The notes: a model not told the origin generated them from the sequence alone. Shown: positions 15,047 through 23,039, counted from the stretch's first letter. The stretch is DNA of 64,000 bases from Pseudomonas sp. S30 (GCF_016518545.1 NZ_JACVTO010000001.1:310001-374000); one strand, 5' to 3'. Numbers and translations are program-made.

Positions 15047-15964
15047 ATGAGCACCACGTCCAACGAGAAATCGTATTTCGACCTCCACACCTCGGGCATC
15101 GGCTACATCCAGCGTGCCCGCGAGGTTCCCGTCCGGGGCGGCCGCCGTGCGCAGCCCTTCCTGGCATGCACCATCGCCGCGCTGGTCGGTTCCGCCAAGG
15201 ACCCCAGCTACCGCTACTTCGACGTCAAGGTCTCGGGTGCCGAGGCCAAGAAACTGGTCGAGCGCTACATCGGCGTTGACGATCCCAAGCAGCGGCCGCT
15301 GGTGCGCTTTCGCCTCGGCGACCTCTGGGGCGATGCGTACATCCGCGACAAGGGTGAGCACAAGGGCCAGGCCGCCGCGTCTCTGAAGGCGCGACTGCTG
15401 AAGGCCGAGCCGCTTGACCGGGCCGAACTGGCTTCGATCAAGCAGCACGAGCTGATCACCCGCGGCATCGGCTACCTTAGCCGTCCGAAGGACGTCTCCC
15501 CCAAGGATGGCGATCCGTTCCTGTCGTGCTGCGTCGCGGCGCTGGCCGGACCTGTCGGTGAACCGGAATATCGGTACTTCGACACCATCGTCGCTACCCC
15601 TGAAGCCGAGCACCTGGTTCGCCGTTGCGTGCAGGCCATCGAAGGGGACCGCAAGGTGCTGATCGCCTTCCGTCTGAACGACATGAAGATCGATCCGTAC
15701 ATCCGCACCAAGGGCGAGCGCGCCGGGGAACCGGGGGCGAGCCTGGAATCGACGCTGGTCCACATCGGTCTCATCAAGATCGACGGCACCCAGGTCTATC
15801 CGACGAGCCAGGCGCAAGCCGAGGCGCCACAAGCCGAGGACGCACCCGCGCCCGAAGCCGAGGTTGCCGCCGACACCGCTGCCGACCTGCCTGTCGAGCC
15901 CGCCGAGCGCGAGCCCGCAGGTGAAGTCGAGGAGCAGGAGCAGGCATTGGCTGCTTCGTTCTGA
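15047..15964 (+). CDS. DUF3577 / STY4534-like ICE replication protein with duplicated domain
   Basis: This 305-residue protein contains two tandem DUF3577-like units. Unit 1 (about residues 8-130) runs YFDLHTSGIGYIQRA, PFLACTIAALVG, YRYFDVKVSGAEAKKLV, LVRFRLGDLWGDAYIRDKGE. Unit 2 (about 145-260) repeats GIGYLSRPKDV, PFLSCCVAALAG, YRYFDTIVATPEAEHLV, LIAFRLNDMKIDPYIRTKGE. A low-complexity Ala/Glu/Pro tail follows. Family members I know are single units of about 180 residues. It may be an OB-like single-strand-binding fold, since the family is linked to ICE replication; that is inference. The start follows leader copy D and a TATGGAG site. Confidence 0.8.
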   Translation: MSTTSNEKSYFDLHTSGIGYIQRAREVPVRGGRRAQPFLACTIAALVGSAKDPSYRYFDVKVSGAEAKKLVERYIGVDDPKQRPLVRFRLGDLWGDAYIRDKGEHKGQAAASLKARLLKAEPLDRAELASIKQHELITRGIGYLSRPKDVSPKDGDPFLSCCVAALAGPVGEPEYRYFDTIVATPEAEHLVRRCVQAIEGDRKVLIAFRLNDMKIDPYIRTKGERAGEPGASLESTLVHIGLIKIDGTQVYPTSQAQAEAPQAEDAPAPEAEVAADTAADLPVEPAEREPAGEVEEQEQALAASF

Positions 15965-15967
15965 TCC

Positions 15968-15998
15968 GGCATGGCCCCTCACGGGGCCTTGCCTTTTT
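15968..15998 (+). terminator. Terminator-like hairpin between the 15047 and 16022 genes
   Basis: GGCCCC/GGGGCC (15973-15988), extended by GGC/GCC, is followed by TTTTT at 15994-15998. The AAGGAG of the next gene lies ten bases further, so it could act as a terminator or as an attenuator. Confidence 0.6.
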
Positions 15999-16021
15999 CC
16001 TATTCCCCAAGGAGAACCATC

Positions 16022-16711
16022 ATGGCAGTCACATCGGCGCCCGACCAATCGGGTTCGCCCATCACCGTCCCAGGCCAACTCACGCTGCGCACGATCCGCG
16101 GAAGAAACGGCCCTTTCAACGTCGGCCGACTTGTCACCCCCATCGGCAAGTTCGCGGTGAAGGATGCGGAGCTGGAGCAGTACCCCGAAGGCAAGTACGA
16201 CGGGGAGTTCGTCATCCGCTACATCTTCCCGAAGTCCTATCCCGTCGGCGACGGCATGCGGTTCGAGATCCGTGCCAACCTGGACGGGATGACGCTCAAC
16301 GGCATCGACAAACTGAGCCGCGACGAGGCACGCAGCTTCACCACCCAGGAAGTCGATCCGCTCGATGAAGAACTGGGCGCGCAGCCTGCGGCAACGCCGG
16401 CCAAGCCCGCCAAGGCATCCAGACCCGCCAAGCCCGCATCCGTGCAGGCGTCCGCGGACCCGCTGATCGATACCACGCCTTTTGGTGTGGATGCCCCGCC
16501 GCCCGCTGCGGCTGCTGCCCTCGGCAGCACCGAAGTTGGCGACGCCGCGCTGTTCGGGCTGCTCTGGCCGCTGGGAGAGTCCGTGAAACTGGATTCGACC
16601 ATCGACCGCCGCACCCTGCGCGCGCAGATCGCCCGCCTGGGTGAACTGGGCTACGCGCTGGACTTCAAGACGCAGGAGTGGAGCCGCCAGGCCGAACTGC
16701 AACCTGCGTGA
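16022..16711 (+). CDS. DUF3275 family protein
   Basis: This 229-residue ICE protein has two recognisable blocks. The N-terminal block (residues 15-115) includes VPGQLTLRTIRGRNGPFNVG, YPEGKYDGEFVIRYIFPKSY and LNGIDKLSRDEARSF. The C-terminal block (DAALFGLLWPLGESVKLDST, then TLRAQIARLGELGYALDFKT) is separated from it by a Pro/Ala-rich linker. This layout is typical of DUF3275, a family of unknown function carried by PFGI-1-class elements next to DUF3577, as here. AAGGAG lies eight bases before the ATG. No signal peptide. Confidence 0.85.
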   Translation: MAVTSAPDQSGSPITVPGQLTLRTIRGRNGPFNVGRLVTPIGKFAVKDAELEQYPEGKYDGEFVIRYIFPKSYPVGDGMRFEIRANLDGMTLNGIDKLSRDEARSFTTQEVDPLDEELGAQPAATPAKPAKASRPAKPASVQASADPLIDTTPFGVDAPPPAAAAALGSTEVGDAALFGLLWPLGESVKLDSTIDRRTLRAQIARLGELGYALDFKTQEWSRQAELQPA

Positions 16712-16734
16712 TCGCAGACGCCGCATCCGTGGTG

Positions 16735-16805
16735 TTCTTCATCCACCCGCCGGGGTTCCTTCCCCATGCGGGGGAGGCTCCGGCTTTCTTCTGGAGGTCT
16801 CCATC
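16735..16805 (+). repeat. Leader repeat before the 16806 gene
   Basis: TTCTTCATCCACCCGC is followed by a GGGG/CCCC hairpin nested inside CCCGC/GCGGG, then GGCTCCGGCTTTCTTC and a GGAGG ribosome site. This copy is the clearest form of the short leader. Confidence 0.6.
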
Positions 16806-17129
16806 ATGTCCACCATCGCTTGCGATGCACCTCATTCCACGCTGGACGAACCCGCCTGGCGCGCTGTCTGCAAGACGGCCGCCGAGCACGCCCAGCGTGG
16901 TTGCGGCCTGTCCTGGGATCACTGGGTCACGCTTTTCAGTTCGGAGATCGACGCGCAAGCCAGTCGGTTGCCGGAAACCCAGCGGGCTCAGGCCCTGGAA
17001 ATCGCGACCCAGGAATGGGACTACGCAACGCCTGCCGAACGGCAGGAAACCCAGGAGTGGAACGCGGCAAACGGCTACTGCTCCCATGGTATCGAACTGG
17101 GCTACTGCCCAGCCGGTTGCGGTTCCTAG
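16806..17129 (+). CDS. Small ICE protein with a cysteine-rich tail, 107 aa
   Basis: No recognised domain. The helical N-terminal part (AWRAVCKTAAEHAQRGCGLSW) is followed by ETQRAQALEIATQEWDYATP and a C-terminus of CSHGIELGYCPAGCGS. With a Cys at the start of that segment and two close to the end, plus a His, it could hold a zinc ion; that is inference. The GGAGG ribosome site is ten bases before the ATG. Confidence 0.6.
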   Translation: MSTIACDAPHSTLDEPAWRAVCKTAAEHAQRGCGLSWDHWVTLFSSEIDAQASRLPETQRAQALEIATQEWDYATPAERQETQEWNAANGYCSHGIELGYCPAGCGS

Positions 17130-17160
17130 TCCGCACCGGACTCCATCGCCGCACGCGCGG

Positions 17161-17229
17161 CATTCCATCACCCGCTGGGGGCTCTCCCCCACGGGGGGGC
17201 CTCCGGCTCGATTCTTCAGGAGGCCTTTC
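17161..17229 (+). repeat. Leader repeat before the 17230 gene
   Basis: CATTCCATCACCCGC is followed by GGGGG-CTCT-CCCCC, a further G7 run, CCTCCGGCTCGATTCTTC and AGGAGG. The G7 run can compete with the first G5 for the C5 arm. Confidence 0.55.
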
Positions 17230-17637
17230 ATGGGCTGGTATTTCTCCCCCCAATCGCGGTCTGAACTGATCGCGGAACTGATCGCACCGCAAGAGACCGA
17301 GCGCGCCAGCGTCAAGGTCATCGCCCACGCGCTGCGCGGCAACGTCTTGTGGTCCGTCGCGGAAGTGACGGCCAAACTCGAAGGCGTGCATCGTCATCTG
17401 GCGCCGGGCCAATCCCTGCGCTACATCCGTTGCGATCTGCTCGAACGCAGCGGCAACCAGTGGGGCTACAAGCCACTGGACGAGTCCATGCACCCGTACC
17501 ACCACACGTGCCCGCTGTCCTATCTGGACCTCGCACCAGAGCAGTCCGCCGACTGGCGTGCAGGCGTTCGCGCCTACCACGCGCGCCGGCGCACACCCAC
17601 GGCACCTGCGGCACCCACCGCAGCGCTGATGGCCTGA
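17230..17637 (+). CDS. Conserved ICE accessory protein, 135 aa
   Basis: It resembles small proteins I associate with the DUF6927 label, but that is not certain. It begins MGWYFSPQSRSELIAELIAP. It contains HALRGNVLWSVAEVTAKLEG and ends its ordered part with YKPLDESMHPYHHTCPLSYL, a His/Cys-bearing motif that might bind metal or DNA. The C-terminus is Ala/Pro/Thr-rich. AGGAGG precedes the ATG. It is 16 bases from the next gene and probably co-translated. Confidence 0.65.
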   Translation: MGWYFSPQSRSELIAELIAPQETERASVKVIAHALRGNVLWSVAEVTAKLEGVHRHLAPGQSLRYIRCDLLERSGNQWGYKPLDESMHPYHHTCPLSYLDLAPEQSADWRAGVRAYHARRRTPTAPAAPTAALMA

Positions 17638-17653
17638 GCCAGGAGGAACCGAC

Positions 17654-17914
17654 ATGGACCCGATCCTGGCTGCGCTTCCGCCCTCGCTGCTGAAGCTCGT
17701 TGAAGGGAGTTTGTCCAACGACGAAGTTTCGTCCGACGAGGAAATGCTGGCGTACTTCATCAGCGAGGGACTCACCGAGGAACAGGCACGGCAGGCACTG
17801 ACCTACCGCGACCAGTACCTCAACAACATCTACCTGGACGGCTTCACGCCGATCACCGCGGTGGACCAGGCGCTTCACTTCAATCCTCACACCCGGCAAT
17901 TCGAGCCGGACTGA
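17654..17914 (+). CDS. Small acidic ICE protein, 86 aa
   Basis: No recognised domain. The acidic, helical protein has SNDEVSSDEEMLAYFISEGL and EEQARQALTYRDQYLNNIYL; the second helix pair looks like a UBA-type or EF-like packing, without a motif to prove it. An AGGAGG site lies eight bases upstream of the ATG. It follows the 17230 gene directly, without the hairpin leader most genes here have, so the pair forms one unit. Confidence 0.6.
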   Translation: MDPILAALPPSLLKLVEGSLSNDEVSSDEEMLAYFISEGLTEEQARQALTYRDQYLNNIYLDGFTPITAVDQALHFNPHTRQFEPD

Positions 17915-17917
17915 GCG

Positions 17918-17990
17918 GTTTTCATCCACCCCCTGGGGCAGTACTTGCCCCAGCGGGCGGTGCTGTTCCCGTTGATCCGAGGACACCACC
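17918..17990 (+). repeat. Leader repeat before the 17991 gene
   Basis: TTTTCATCCACC is followed by a CTGGGGCA/TGCCCCAG hairpin nested inside CACC/GGTG, then a less clear GAGGA ribosome site. Confidence 0.55.
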
Positions 17991-18641
17991 ATGCCCGCAA
18001 ACACTTCTTCCACCACGCTGTATCGCATCGACGAATGCTCCGACGTGATGGCCGACGCTTGCGTCGGCGATGACCAGGGCAACCTGATCTTTCTGTCGAT
18101 CTGGGCGCGCGACACCGCCGTCCAGCAGTTCCTCGCTCGTCTGACCCTCGGGCGCGACGAACAGGGCCTGGACCAGTTCCACGTCATCACCGACCAGGGC
18201 GGCAGCGTCCCGGTGTTCGTCAGCAACGTCGATCGTCTGGAAAAGCGCATGACCCGCGCCTACCGGCGAACGCTGTTCGGTTCGCTGTCCAACGTGTGGC
18301 TGTTCGACCGCCGCTGCGTCAAGCCCGACAAGGCCAACGCCAGCGCACTGGCATTGCTGCCCAAGGGCAGCGCCCACCGGCTTGACCGCCTGTGGATGCT
18401 GGTACGGGACACCTGCCCACTGCCGCTGCTCGGCCACTGGCGCGAAACCGTGCTGGAGCTGCTACAGACCCGCGAGATGCTGGCCCGCCTTCCGTTCGCC
18501 CTCGGGCCGCTGGAAGGCCATCGGCTCGCCATCGACGTGCCGGCGCTGACCCTGGCGCTGGGCTCCCTGATCCGCAGTGACGTGCTCACCGCCTATCCCT
18601 ATCCGGCCAAGATTTGGACGCCGGAAGCGGTAGCGGCTTGA
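17991..18641 (+). CDS. Conserved ICE accessory protein, 216 aa
   Basis: No recognised domain. The soluble protein starts STTLYRIDECSDVMADACVG with a beta-rich N-terminal half (NLIFLSIWARDTAVQQFLARL) and a more helical C-terminal half (LDRLWMLVRDTCPLPLLGHW, LALGSLIRSDVLTAY). GAGGA lies eight bases before the ATG. It precedes the methyltransferase gene on the same strand with a 13-bp hairpin between. Confidence 0.62.
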   Translation: MPANTSSTTLYRIDECSDVMADACVGDDQGNLIFLSIWARDTAVQQFLARLTLGRDEQGLDQFHVITDQGGSVPVFVSNVDRLEKRMTRAYRRTLFGSLSNVWLFDRRCVKPDKANASALALLPKGSAHRLDRLWMLVRDTCPLPLLGHWRETVLELLQTREMLARLPFALGPLEGHRLAIDVPALTLALGSLIRSDVLTAYPYPAKIWTPEAVAA

Positions 18642-18648
18642 CCCACCC

Positions 18649-18676
18649 GCGAGAGCACGCCAAGGCGTGCTCTCGC
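18649..18676 (+). promoter_or_regulatory. Long perfect hairpin before the 18706 methyltransferase
   Basis: GCGAGAGCACGCC (18649-18661) is complementary to GGCGTGCTCTCGC (18664-18676): 12-13 pairs around CAAG. There is no T-run. CACTTCATCC and AGGAG follow. Confidence 0.55.
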
Positions 18677-18705
18677 ACTTCATCCCCGCCAACCAGGAGA
18701 CTTCC

Positions 18706-19815
18706 ATGGCCCTCATGTTCCCGCGGCTCGCCCGCAATTTCGCCAAGAACGGGTATTACCCGACCGACGAACCCACGCTCGAAAGAGCCCTCAACGCACT
18801 GATGCCCAGCGATGGGCCGATGTGCATCCTCGATCCCTGCGCCGGCGAAGGCGTGGCGATCGCCGAAGCCGCTCATGCCCTCGGGCGCGAGCAGGCCAAG
18901 GCTTTCGCCGTCGAGTTCGACGCGGAGCGGGCACGCCATGCCGGCGGCCTGGTCGATCACTGCCTGCACGCGGATCTGATGGATACGATGATCTCCAAGC
19001 AGTCGTTCGGGCTGCTCTGGCTCAACCCGCCGTATGGCGATCTGTCCAAGGACGTCAACGGCAACATCGGCTATCAAGGCCAGGGCCGGGCACGCCTCGA
19101 AAAGCTGTTCTATCAGCGCAGCTTGTCGTTGCTGCAATACGGCGGTGTGCTGGTCTTCATCGTCCCCGGCTACGTGCTGGACGCCGAGCTGGTCTGCTGG
19201 CTGACGCGCCACTACACGGACCTGCGGATCTACCGAGCGGTGGAGACGCAGTTCAAGCAGGTGGTGATCTTCGGCCGCAGGGTGCGCCAGCGCGAGCTGG
19301 CACCCGATGGTCTCAAGGCCGTGCGCAATCTGCTGCTGCAGGTCGGGCTTGGTGAAGTCGAAGCCGAGGAGCTGCCGAGTGAATGGCCGTTCCTGCCGTA
19401 CATCGTCCCCGCCAGTCCGGCCGAGCCGAAGCATTTCTTCCGCGTGACGATGGAGCCGGAGCAGTTCGCCGATGAGGTAGGTCGGCTCCAAGGCCTCTGG
19501 CCGTCGCAGGACACGCACCTGGGGGCCGCGCAGCAATCGCTGCGTCCGCCAGCGCGTGCCTTGTCCCACTGGCATCTCGCCCTCGCTCTGGCTGCGGGCG
19601 CGATCTCGGGGGTTGTGCGCTCCAAGACCGGGCGCGTGCTCGTCGTCAAAGGTGACACCCACAAGGACAAGACGCTCCAGCGCGAATTCACCGAACGCGA
19701 AGACGGCTCCATCGCCGAGACCCGCATCCTCACCGACAAGTTCGTGCCCGTCATCCGCGCGTGGGACATGACGCCCGGCTCCGCTACACGGGGCGAGGTC
19801 CTGACCATCCGTTAA
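18706..19815 (+). CDS. N6-adenine-type DNA methyltransferase, DUF6094-like
   Basis: This 369-residue protein has a class I SAM methyltransferase fold: motif I ILDPCAGEG (residues 41-49) and motif IV LNPPYG with the catalytic Asn at residue 107, the NPPY form of N6-adenine or other amino methyltransferases. An N-terminal KNGYYPTDEPTLERALNAL matches DUF6094 proteins of ICEs. The C-terminal third (from about 290) has no known motif. The partner restriction enzyme is absent, so a protective or regulatory role is likely. AGGAG precedes the ATG. It may act together with the SNF2-like helicase 0.9 kb downstream. Confidence 0.82.
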   Translation: MALMFPRLARNFAKNGYYPTDEPTLERALNALMPSDGPMCILDPCAGEGVAIAEAAHALGREQAKAFAVEFDAERARHAGGLVDHCLHADLMDTMISKQSFGLLWLNPPYGDLSKDVNGNIGYQGQGRARLEKLFYQRSLSLLQYGGVLVFIVPGYVLDAELVCWLTRHYTDLRIYRAVETQFKQVVIFGRRVRQRELAPDGLKAVRNLLLQVGLGEVEAEELPSEWPFLPYIVPASPAEPKHFFRVTMEPEQFADEVGRLQGLWPSQDTHLGAAQQSLRPPARALSHWHLALALAAGAISGVVRSKTGRVLVVKGDTHKDKTLQREFTEREDGSIAETRILTDKFVPVIRAWDMTPGSATRGEVLTIR

Positions 19816-19866
19816 TCCACCGGACGCGCTGCCGTCCTGCTGTACCACATCGAAGGAGAAACACCC

Positions 19867-20187
19867 ATGTTCTCAAGCCTGTTCAAGCGGCCCGCGCCGC
19901 AGAAACAACCGTTGTTCGCACCAGGTACGTTGCAGTTGAGCGAGAAGGTGCATTGGCTGGCCCGCAAAGGCCTGATCGACCCCTTGGCTCTTGTCCAGCG
20001 CCATGTGCGCGGTGACTGGGGCGAGACCGATGAGGCCACCCGTCAAGCCAACGATGTCGCAATCCGTGGGGACGATCCGATGATCTCCCACTTCAGGATC
20101 ACGCCCGAACTGGTGTTGATCGTCAAAACCAGCGAGGACCATCAGACCACGGTGATCCAGCTTCCCGAAGAACGGGACATGATCTGA
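19867..20187 (+). CDS. Small ICE protein, 106 aa, paralogue of the next gene
   Basis: Function unknown. A segment from about residue 31 (WLARKGLIDPLALVQRHVRG) through the tail (TTVIQLPEE) lines up with the protein encoded at 20276 (LVRTGRLDPIPYFRRHTRGD ... ATVIGLPSED), so the two arose by duplication. It is soluble, with no signal peptide. GAAGGAG is nine bases before the ATG. It follows the methyltransferase by 51 bases that include a short TCCACC leader with GGAC/GTCC arms. Confidence 0.65.
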   Translation: MFSSLFKRPAPQKQPLFAPGTLQLSEKVHWLARKGLIDPLALVQRHVRGDWGETDEATRQANDVAIRGDDPMISHFRITPELVLIVKTSEDHQTTVIQLPEERDMI

Positions 20188-20200
20188 CAGCACCATCGTC

Positions 20201-20275
20201 GTCTTCATCCACCTGCCGGAGCCACTTCACTCCGCCAGGGGTGTCGTGGCTCAATGACTCATCAAGGAGGAGCCC
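20201..20275 (+). repeat. Leader repeat before the 20276 gene, with alternative pairings
   Basis: TCTTCATCCACCTG begins a hairpin with CGGAG/CTCCG (20217-20234) inside CACC/GGTG (20210-20243). A second stem, GAGCCAC (20219-20225) with GTGGCTC (20246-20252), shares its 5' arm, so the two cannot coexist. AAGGAGG follows. Confidence 0.55.
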
Positions 20276-20572
20276 ATGGCATCACATCGCATTGAAACCT
20301 ACTGCCACAGGCTGGCGTTTCCAATCGGCGCGCTCATCTCCAGCAGGGGCATCGATCGCTTGGTCCGAACGGGTCGCCTCGACCCGATCCCGTACTTCAG
20401 GCGCCACACCCGTGGCGACGTCAACCTCCAGCAATGGCAGGCCAACAGCACTGCACTGCAATCCGGTGCATCGCTGGAATCCTGCTATGTGATCCATCCG
20501 GGGCTGCCCATCCGCATCGTCACCGATGCGGAGCGCAGCGCCACCGTCATCGGGCTGCCGTCCGAAGACTGA
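20276..20572 (+). CDS. Small ICE protein, 98 aa, paralogue of the preceding gene
   Basis: It is a homologue of the 19867 product with the same core (LDPIPYFRRHTRGD; VIHPGLPIRIVTDAE; TVIGLPSED). The N-terminus differs (SHRIETYCHRLAFPIGALIS). It is soluble with no catalytic motif. An AAGGAGGAGCCC ribosome site gives strong initiation at 20276. Its own hairpin leader separates it from the paralogue. Confidence 0.65.
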   Translation: MASHRIETYCHRLAFPIGALISSRGIDRLVRTGRLDPIPYFRRHTRGDVNLQQWQANSTALQSGASLESCYVIHPGLPIRIVTDAERSATVIGLPSED

Positions 20573-20632
20573 GCACGATTCCCCAGCAGGCCGCCACGGC
20601 CGGCAACTTCGACCACCTCGGCCAAGCGCCGA

Positions 20633-20707
20633 TTTCCTTCCCACTGCGGGGCATGCCATTGCCCCGCTGGGGGTGGTGCATGCCCCATTTTTCATTGGAG
20701 CATCACC
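20633..20707 (+). repeat. Leader repeat before the helicase gene
   Basis: TTCCTTCCCACT is followed by GCGGGGC/GCCCCGC nested in CCAC/GTGG, with an extra G5 run and a later CCCC that allow other pairings. TTTTTCATTGGAG leads to the ATG at 20708. Confidence 0.55.
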
Positions 20708-22987
20708 ATGTCCCTCGATCTCGAAACCACTACCGCTGAAGCCGCGCCCGTACAGGGCGAACTACTCGATGCGGAATCTTCCCCTCTGACCCTGAGCCTT
20801 CAGGATTTCGTCGGCGAGTTCGGCGACGAACTGCTCGACGCCCTCAATAGCGCGAACCCGCCGGTCTATAACGGCCAGCCGCAGGCGCACCGGCAACTCG
20901 TCGTCGCCAGCCTCAAGCGCAAGCTGTTCCCGGCCCAGGCCGAAGTCGTCCACGCCGCTGCCGAGCTGCTGATCGATCGTGGCGAACGCGCCGCGATCGT
21001 CAATGGCGAAATGGGCTGCGGCAAGACAACCGTCGGCATCGCCACGGCCGCTGTGCTCAACGCCGAAGGCTACCGCCGCACCCTGGTTCTTTCGCCGCCG
21101 CACCTTGTTTACAAGTGGCGGCGCGAGATCCAGGAGACGGTGGCAGGCGCCAAGGTATGGGTGCTCAACGGGCCGGACATACTCGTCAAGCTCATCAAGC
21201 TGCGCGAGCAGTTGAATGTCCAGCCCACGGGCCAGGAGTTCTTTGTCTTGGGCCGGGTCAGGATGCGGATGGGGTTCCACTGGAAGCCCGTCTTCACCCA
21301 GCGGCGTACCCGTCACGGCAACGTGGCGGCGTGCCCGGACTGCGGCACGGTCATCACCGACCTCGACGGCGAGCCGGTCAACCCGGTCGCGCTCCAAGCC
21401 GAGGAATACCGCAGGAAGTGCAGCCATTGCGCCGCCCCCCTGTGGACACTGATCCGCCCGCGCAGCCTGTCCGGCAGCGACCAGTCCTCGGCCGTGCTGA
21501 AAGCCTTGAAGCGCATCCCGACGATCGGGGAAGTCACCGCGCAGAAGCTGATGCAGAAGTTCGGCGACGGGTTCCTGGCGTCGATGCTGGGCGACAACAT
21601 CCACGAGTTCATCAACTTGATGGATGGCAACGGCGAACTGGTCTTCTCTGACCGCCAGGCGCATCGCATGGAAAGAGCAATGGCGAACATGGAGTTCGGC
21701 TTTGGCGAAGGCGGCTACCAGCCGTCCGAGTTCATCAAGCGCTATCTGCCGCAAGGCACGTTCGACTTGTGCATCGCGGACGAGGCGCACGAGTACAAGA
21801 ACGGTGGCAGTGCCCAGGGTCAGGCGATGGGCGTGCTGGCGGCGAAGGCTCGCAAGACCTTGCTGCTGACAGGCACGCTGATGGGCGGCTACGGGGACGA
21901 CCTGTTCTACCTGCTGTTCCGAGCCCTGCCCGGGCGGATGATCGAAGACGGCTACCGCCCGACCACGAGCGGCAGCATGACCTCGGCGGCCATGGCGTTC
22001 ATGAGGGACCACGGGGTCCTCAAGGACATCTACTCCGAAAGCACCGGCACGGCGCACAAGACGGCCAGGGGCACCAAAGTATCGGTGCGCACGGTCAAGG
22101 CTCCCGGCTTCGGGCCGAAAGGCGTCTTGCGGTGCATCCTGCCGTTCACAATCTTCCTCAAGCTCAAGGACATCGGCGGCAACGTCCTGCCGCCGTATGA
22201 CGAGGAGTTCCGTGAAGTCGCAATGGACACGGCGCAAGCCGCGGCCTACCGCGACCTGGCGGGTCGGCTGACCGCGGAGCTGAAACAGGCTCTGGCGCGA
22301 CGCGATACGACGCTGCTGGGTGTGGTGCTCAACGTGCTGCTGGCCTGGCCGGACTGCTGCTTCCGGTCGGAAGCCGTAGTGCATCCGCGCACGCGCAACA
22401 CCTTGGCGTTCGTCCCGGCTCAGTTCAACGAGTTCGAGGTGACGCCGAAAGAGCGCGAGCTGATCGACATCTGCAAAGAGGAGAAGGCGCAGGGCCGCAA
22501 GGTCCTGGCCTACACGGTCTATACCGGCACGCGCGACACCACGTCGCGCTTGAAGGTGCTGCTGGAGCAGGAAGGTTTTCGGGTGGCGGTGCTGCGCGCA
22601 AGCGTGGACGCCAGCCGCCGCGAGGACTGGATCGCCGAGCAACTGGACCGTGGTATCGACGTGCTCATCACCAACCCCGAGCTCGTCAAGACGGGCTTGG
22701 ACCTGTTGGACTTCCCGACGATCGTTTTCATGCAGTCGGGCTACAACGTGTACTCGCTCCAGCAGGCGGCACGCCGCTCCTGGCGCATTGGACAGAAACA
22801 GCCGGTGCGCGTGATCTACCTCGGCTACGCCGGTTCCTCGCAGATGACCTGCCTGGAGCTGATGGCCAAGAAGATCATGGTCTCGCAGTCCACCTCGGGC
22901 GACGTGCCCGAATCGGGCCTGGATGTGCTCAACCAGGACGGTGATTCCGTCGAGGTTGCATTGGCCCGGCAACTGGTCGCCGCCTGA
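20708..22987 (+). CDS. SNF2-like superfamily 2 helicase/ATPase
   Basis: This 759-residue ATPase has Walker A NGEMGCGKTTVG at about residues 98-109, motif Ia LVLSPPHLVYKWRREI, and a DEAH box (CIADEAHEYKN, about residue 356). Motif III is LLLTGTLMGGYGDD and motif VI is QQAARRSWRIGQKQPVRVIY (about 685), the form seen in SNF2-type ATPases. A zinc-binding insert (CPDCG ... CSHC, about 212-245) splits the first RecA lobe. It probably translocates on duplex DNA. It lies last in the ICE accessory block, after an orphan adenine methyltransferase, so remodelling or anti-restriction are possible roles. A strong terminator follows. Confidence 0.88.
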   Translation: MSLDLETTTAEAAPVQGELLDAESSPLTLSLQDFVGEFGDELLDALNSANPPVYNGQPQAHRQLVVASLKRKLFPAQAEVVHAAAELLIDRGERAAIVNGEMGCGKTTVGIATAAVLNAEGYRRTLVLSPPHLVYKWRREIQETVAGAKVWVLNGPDILVKLIKLREQLNVQPTGQEFFVLGRVRMRMGFHWKPVFTQRRTRHGNVAACPDCGTVITDLDGEPVNPVALQAEEYRRKCSHCAAPLWTLIRPRSLSGSDQSSAVLKALKRIPTIGEVTAQKLMQKFGDGFLASMLGDNIHEFINLMDGNGELVFSDRQAHRMERAMANMEFGFGEGGYQPSEFIKRYLPQGTFDLCIADEAHEYKNGGSAQGQAMGVLAAKARKTLLLTGTLMGGYGDDLFYLLFRALPGRMIEDGYRPTTSGSMTSAAMAFMRDHGVLKDIYSESTGTAHKTARGTKVSVRTVKAPGFGPKGVLRCILPFTIFLKLKDIGGNVLPPYDEEFREVAMDTAQAAAYRDLAGRLTAELKQALARRDTTLLGVVLNVLLAWPDCCFRSEAVVHPRTRNTLAFVPAQFNEFEVTPKERELIDICKEEKAQGRKVLAYTVYTGTRDTTSRLKVLLEQEGFRVAVLRASVDASRREDWIAEQLDRGIDVLITNPELVKTGLDLLDFPTIVFMQSGYNVYSLQQAARRSWRIGQKQPVRVIYLGYAGSSQMTCLELMAKKIMVSQSTSGDVPESGLDVLNQDGDSVEVALARQLVAA

Positions 22988-23039
22988 TCCCCACGCCAAC
23001 GCCGGCCTCGCGCCGCCGGCTTTCCGTTGTTCTCACCTT

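Noticed and set aside
20762..22999. A 745-codon minus-strand frame
   Set aside because: Antisense shadow of the SNF2-like helicase gene in high-GC DNA.
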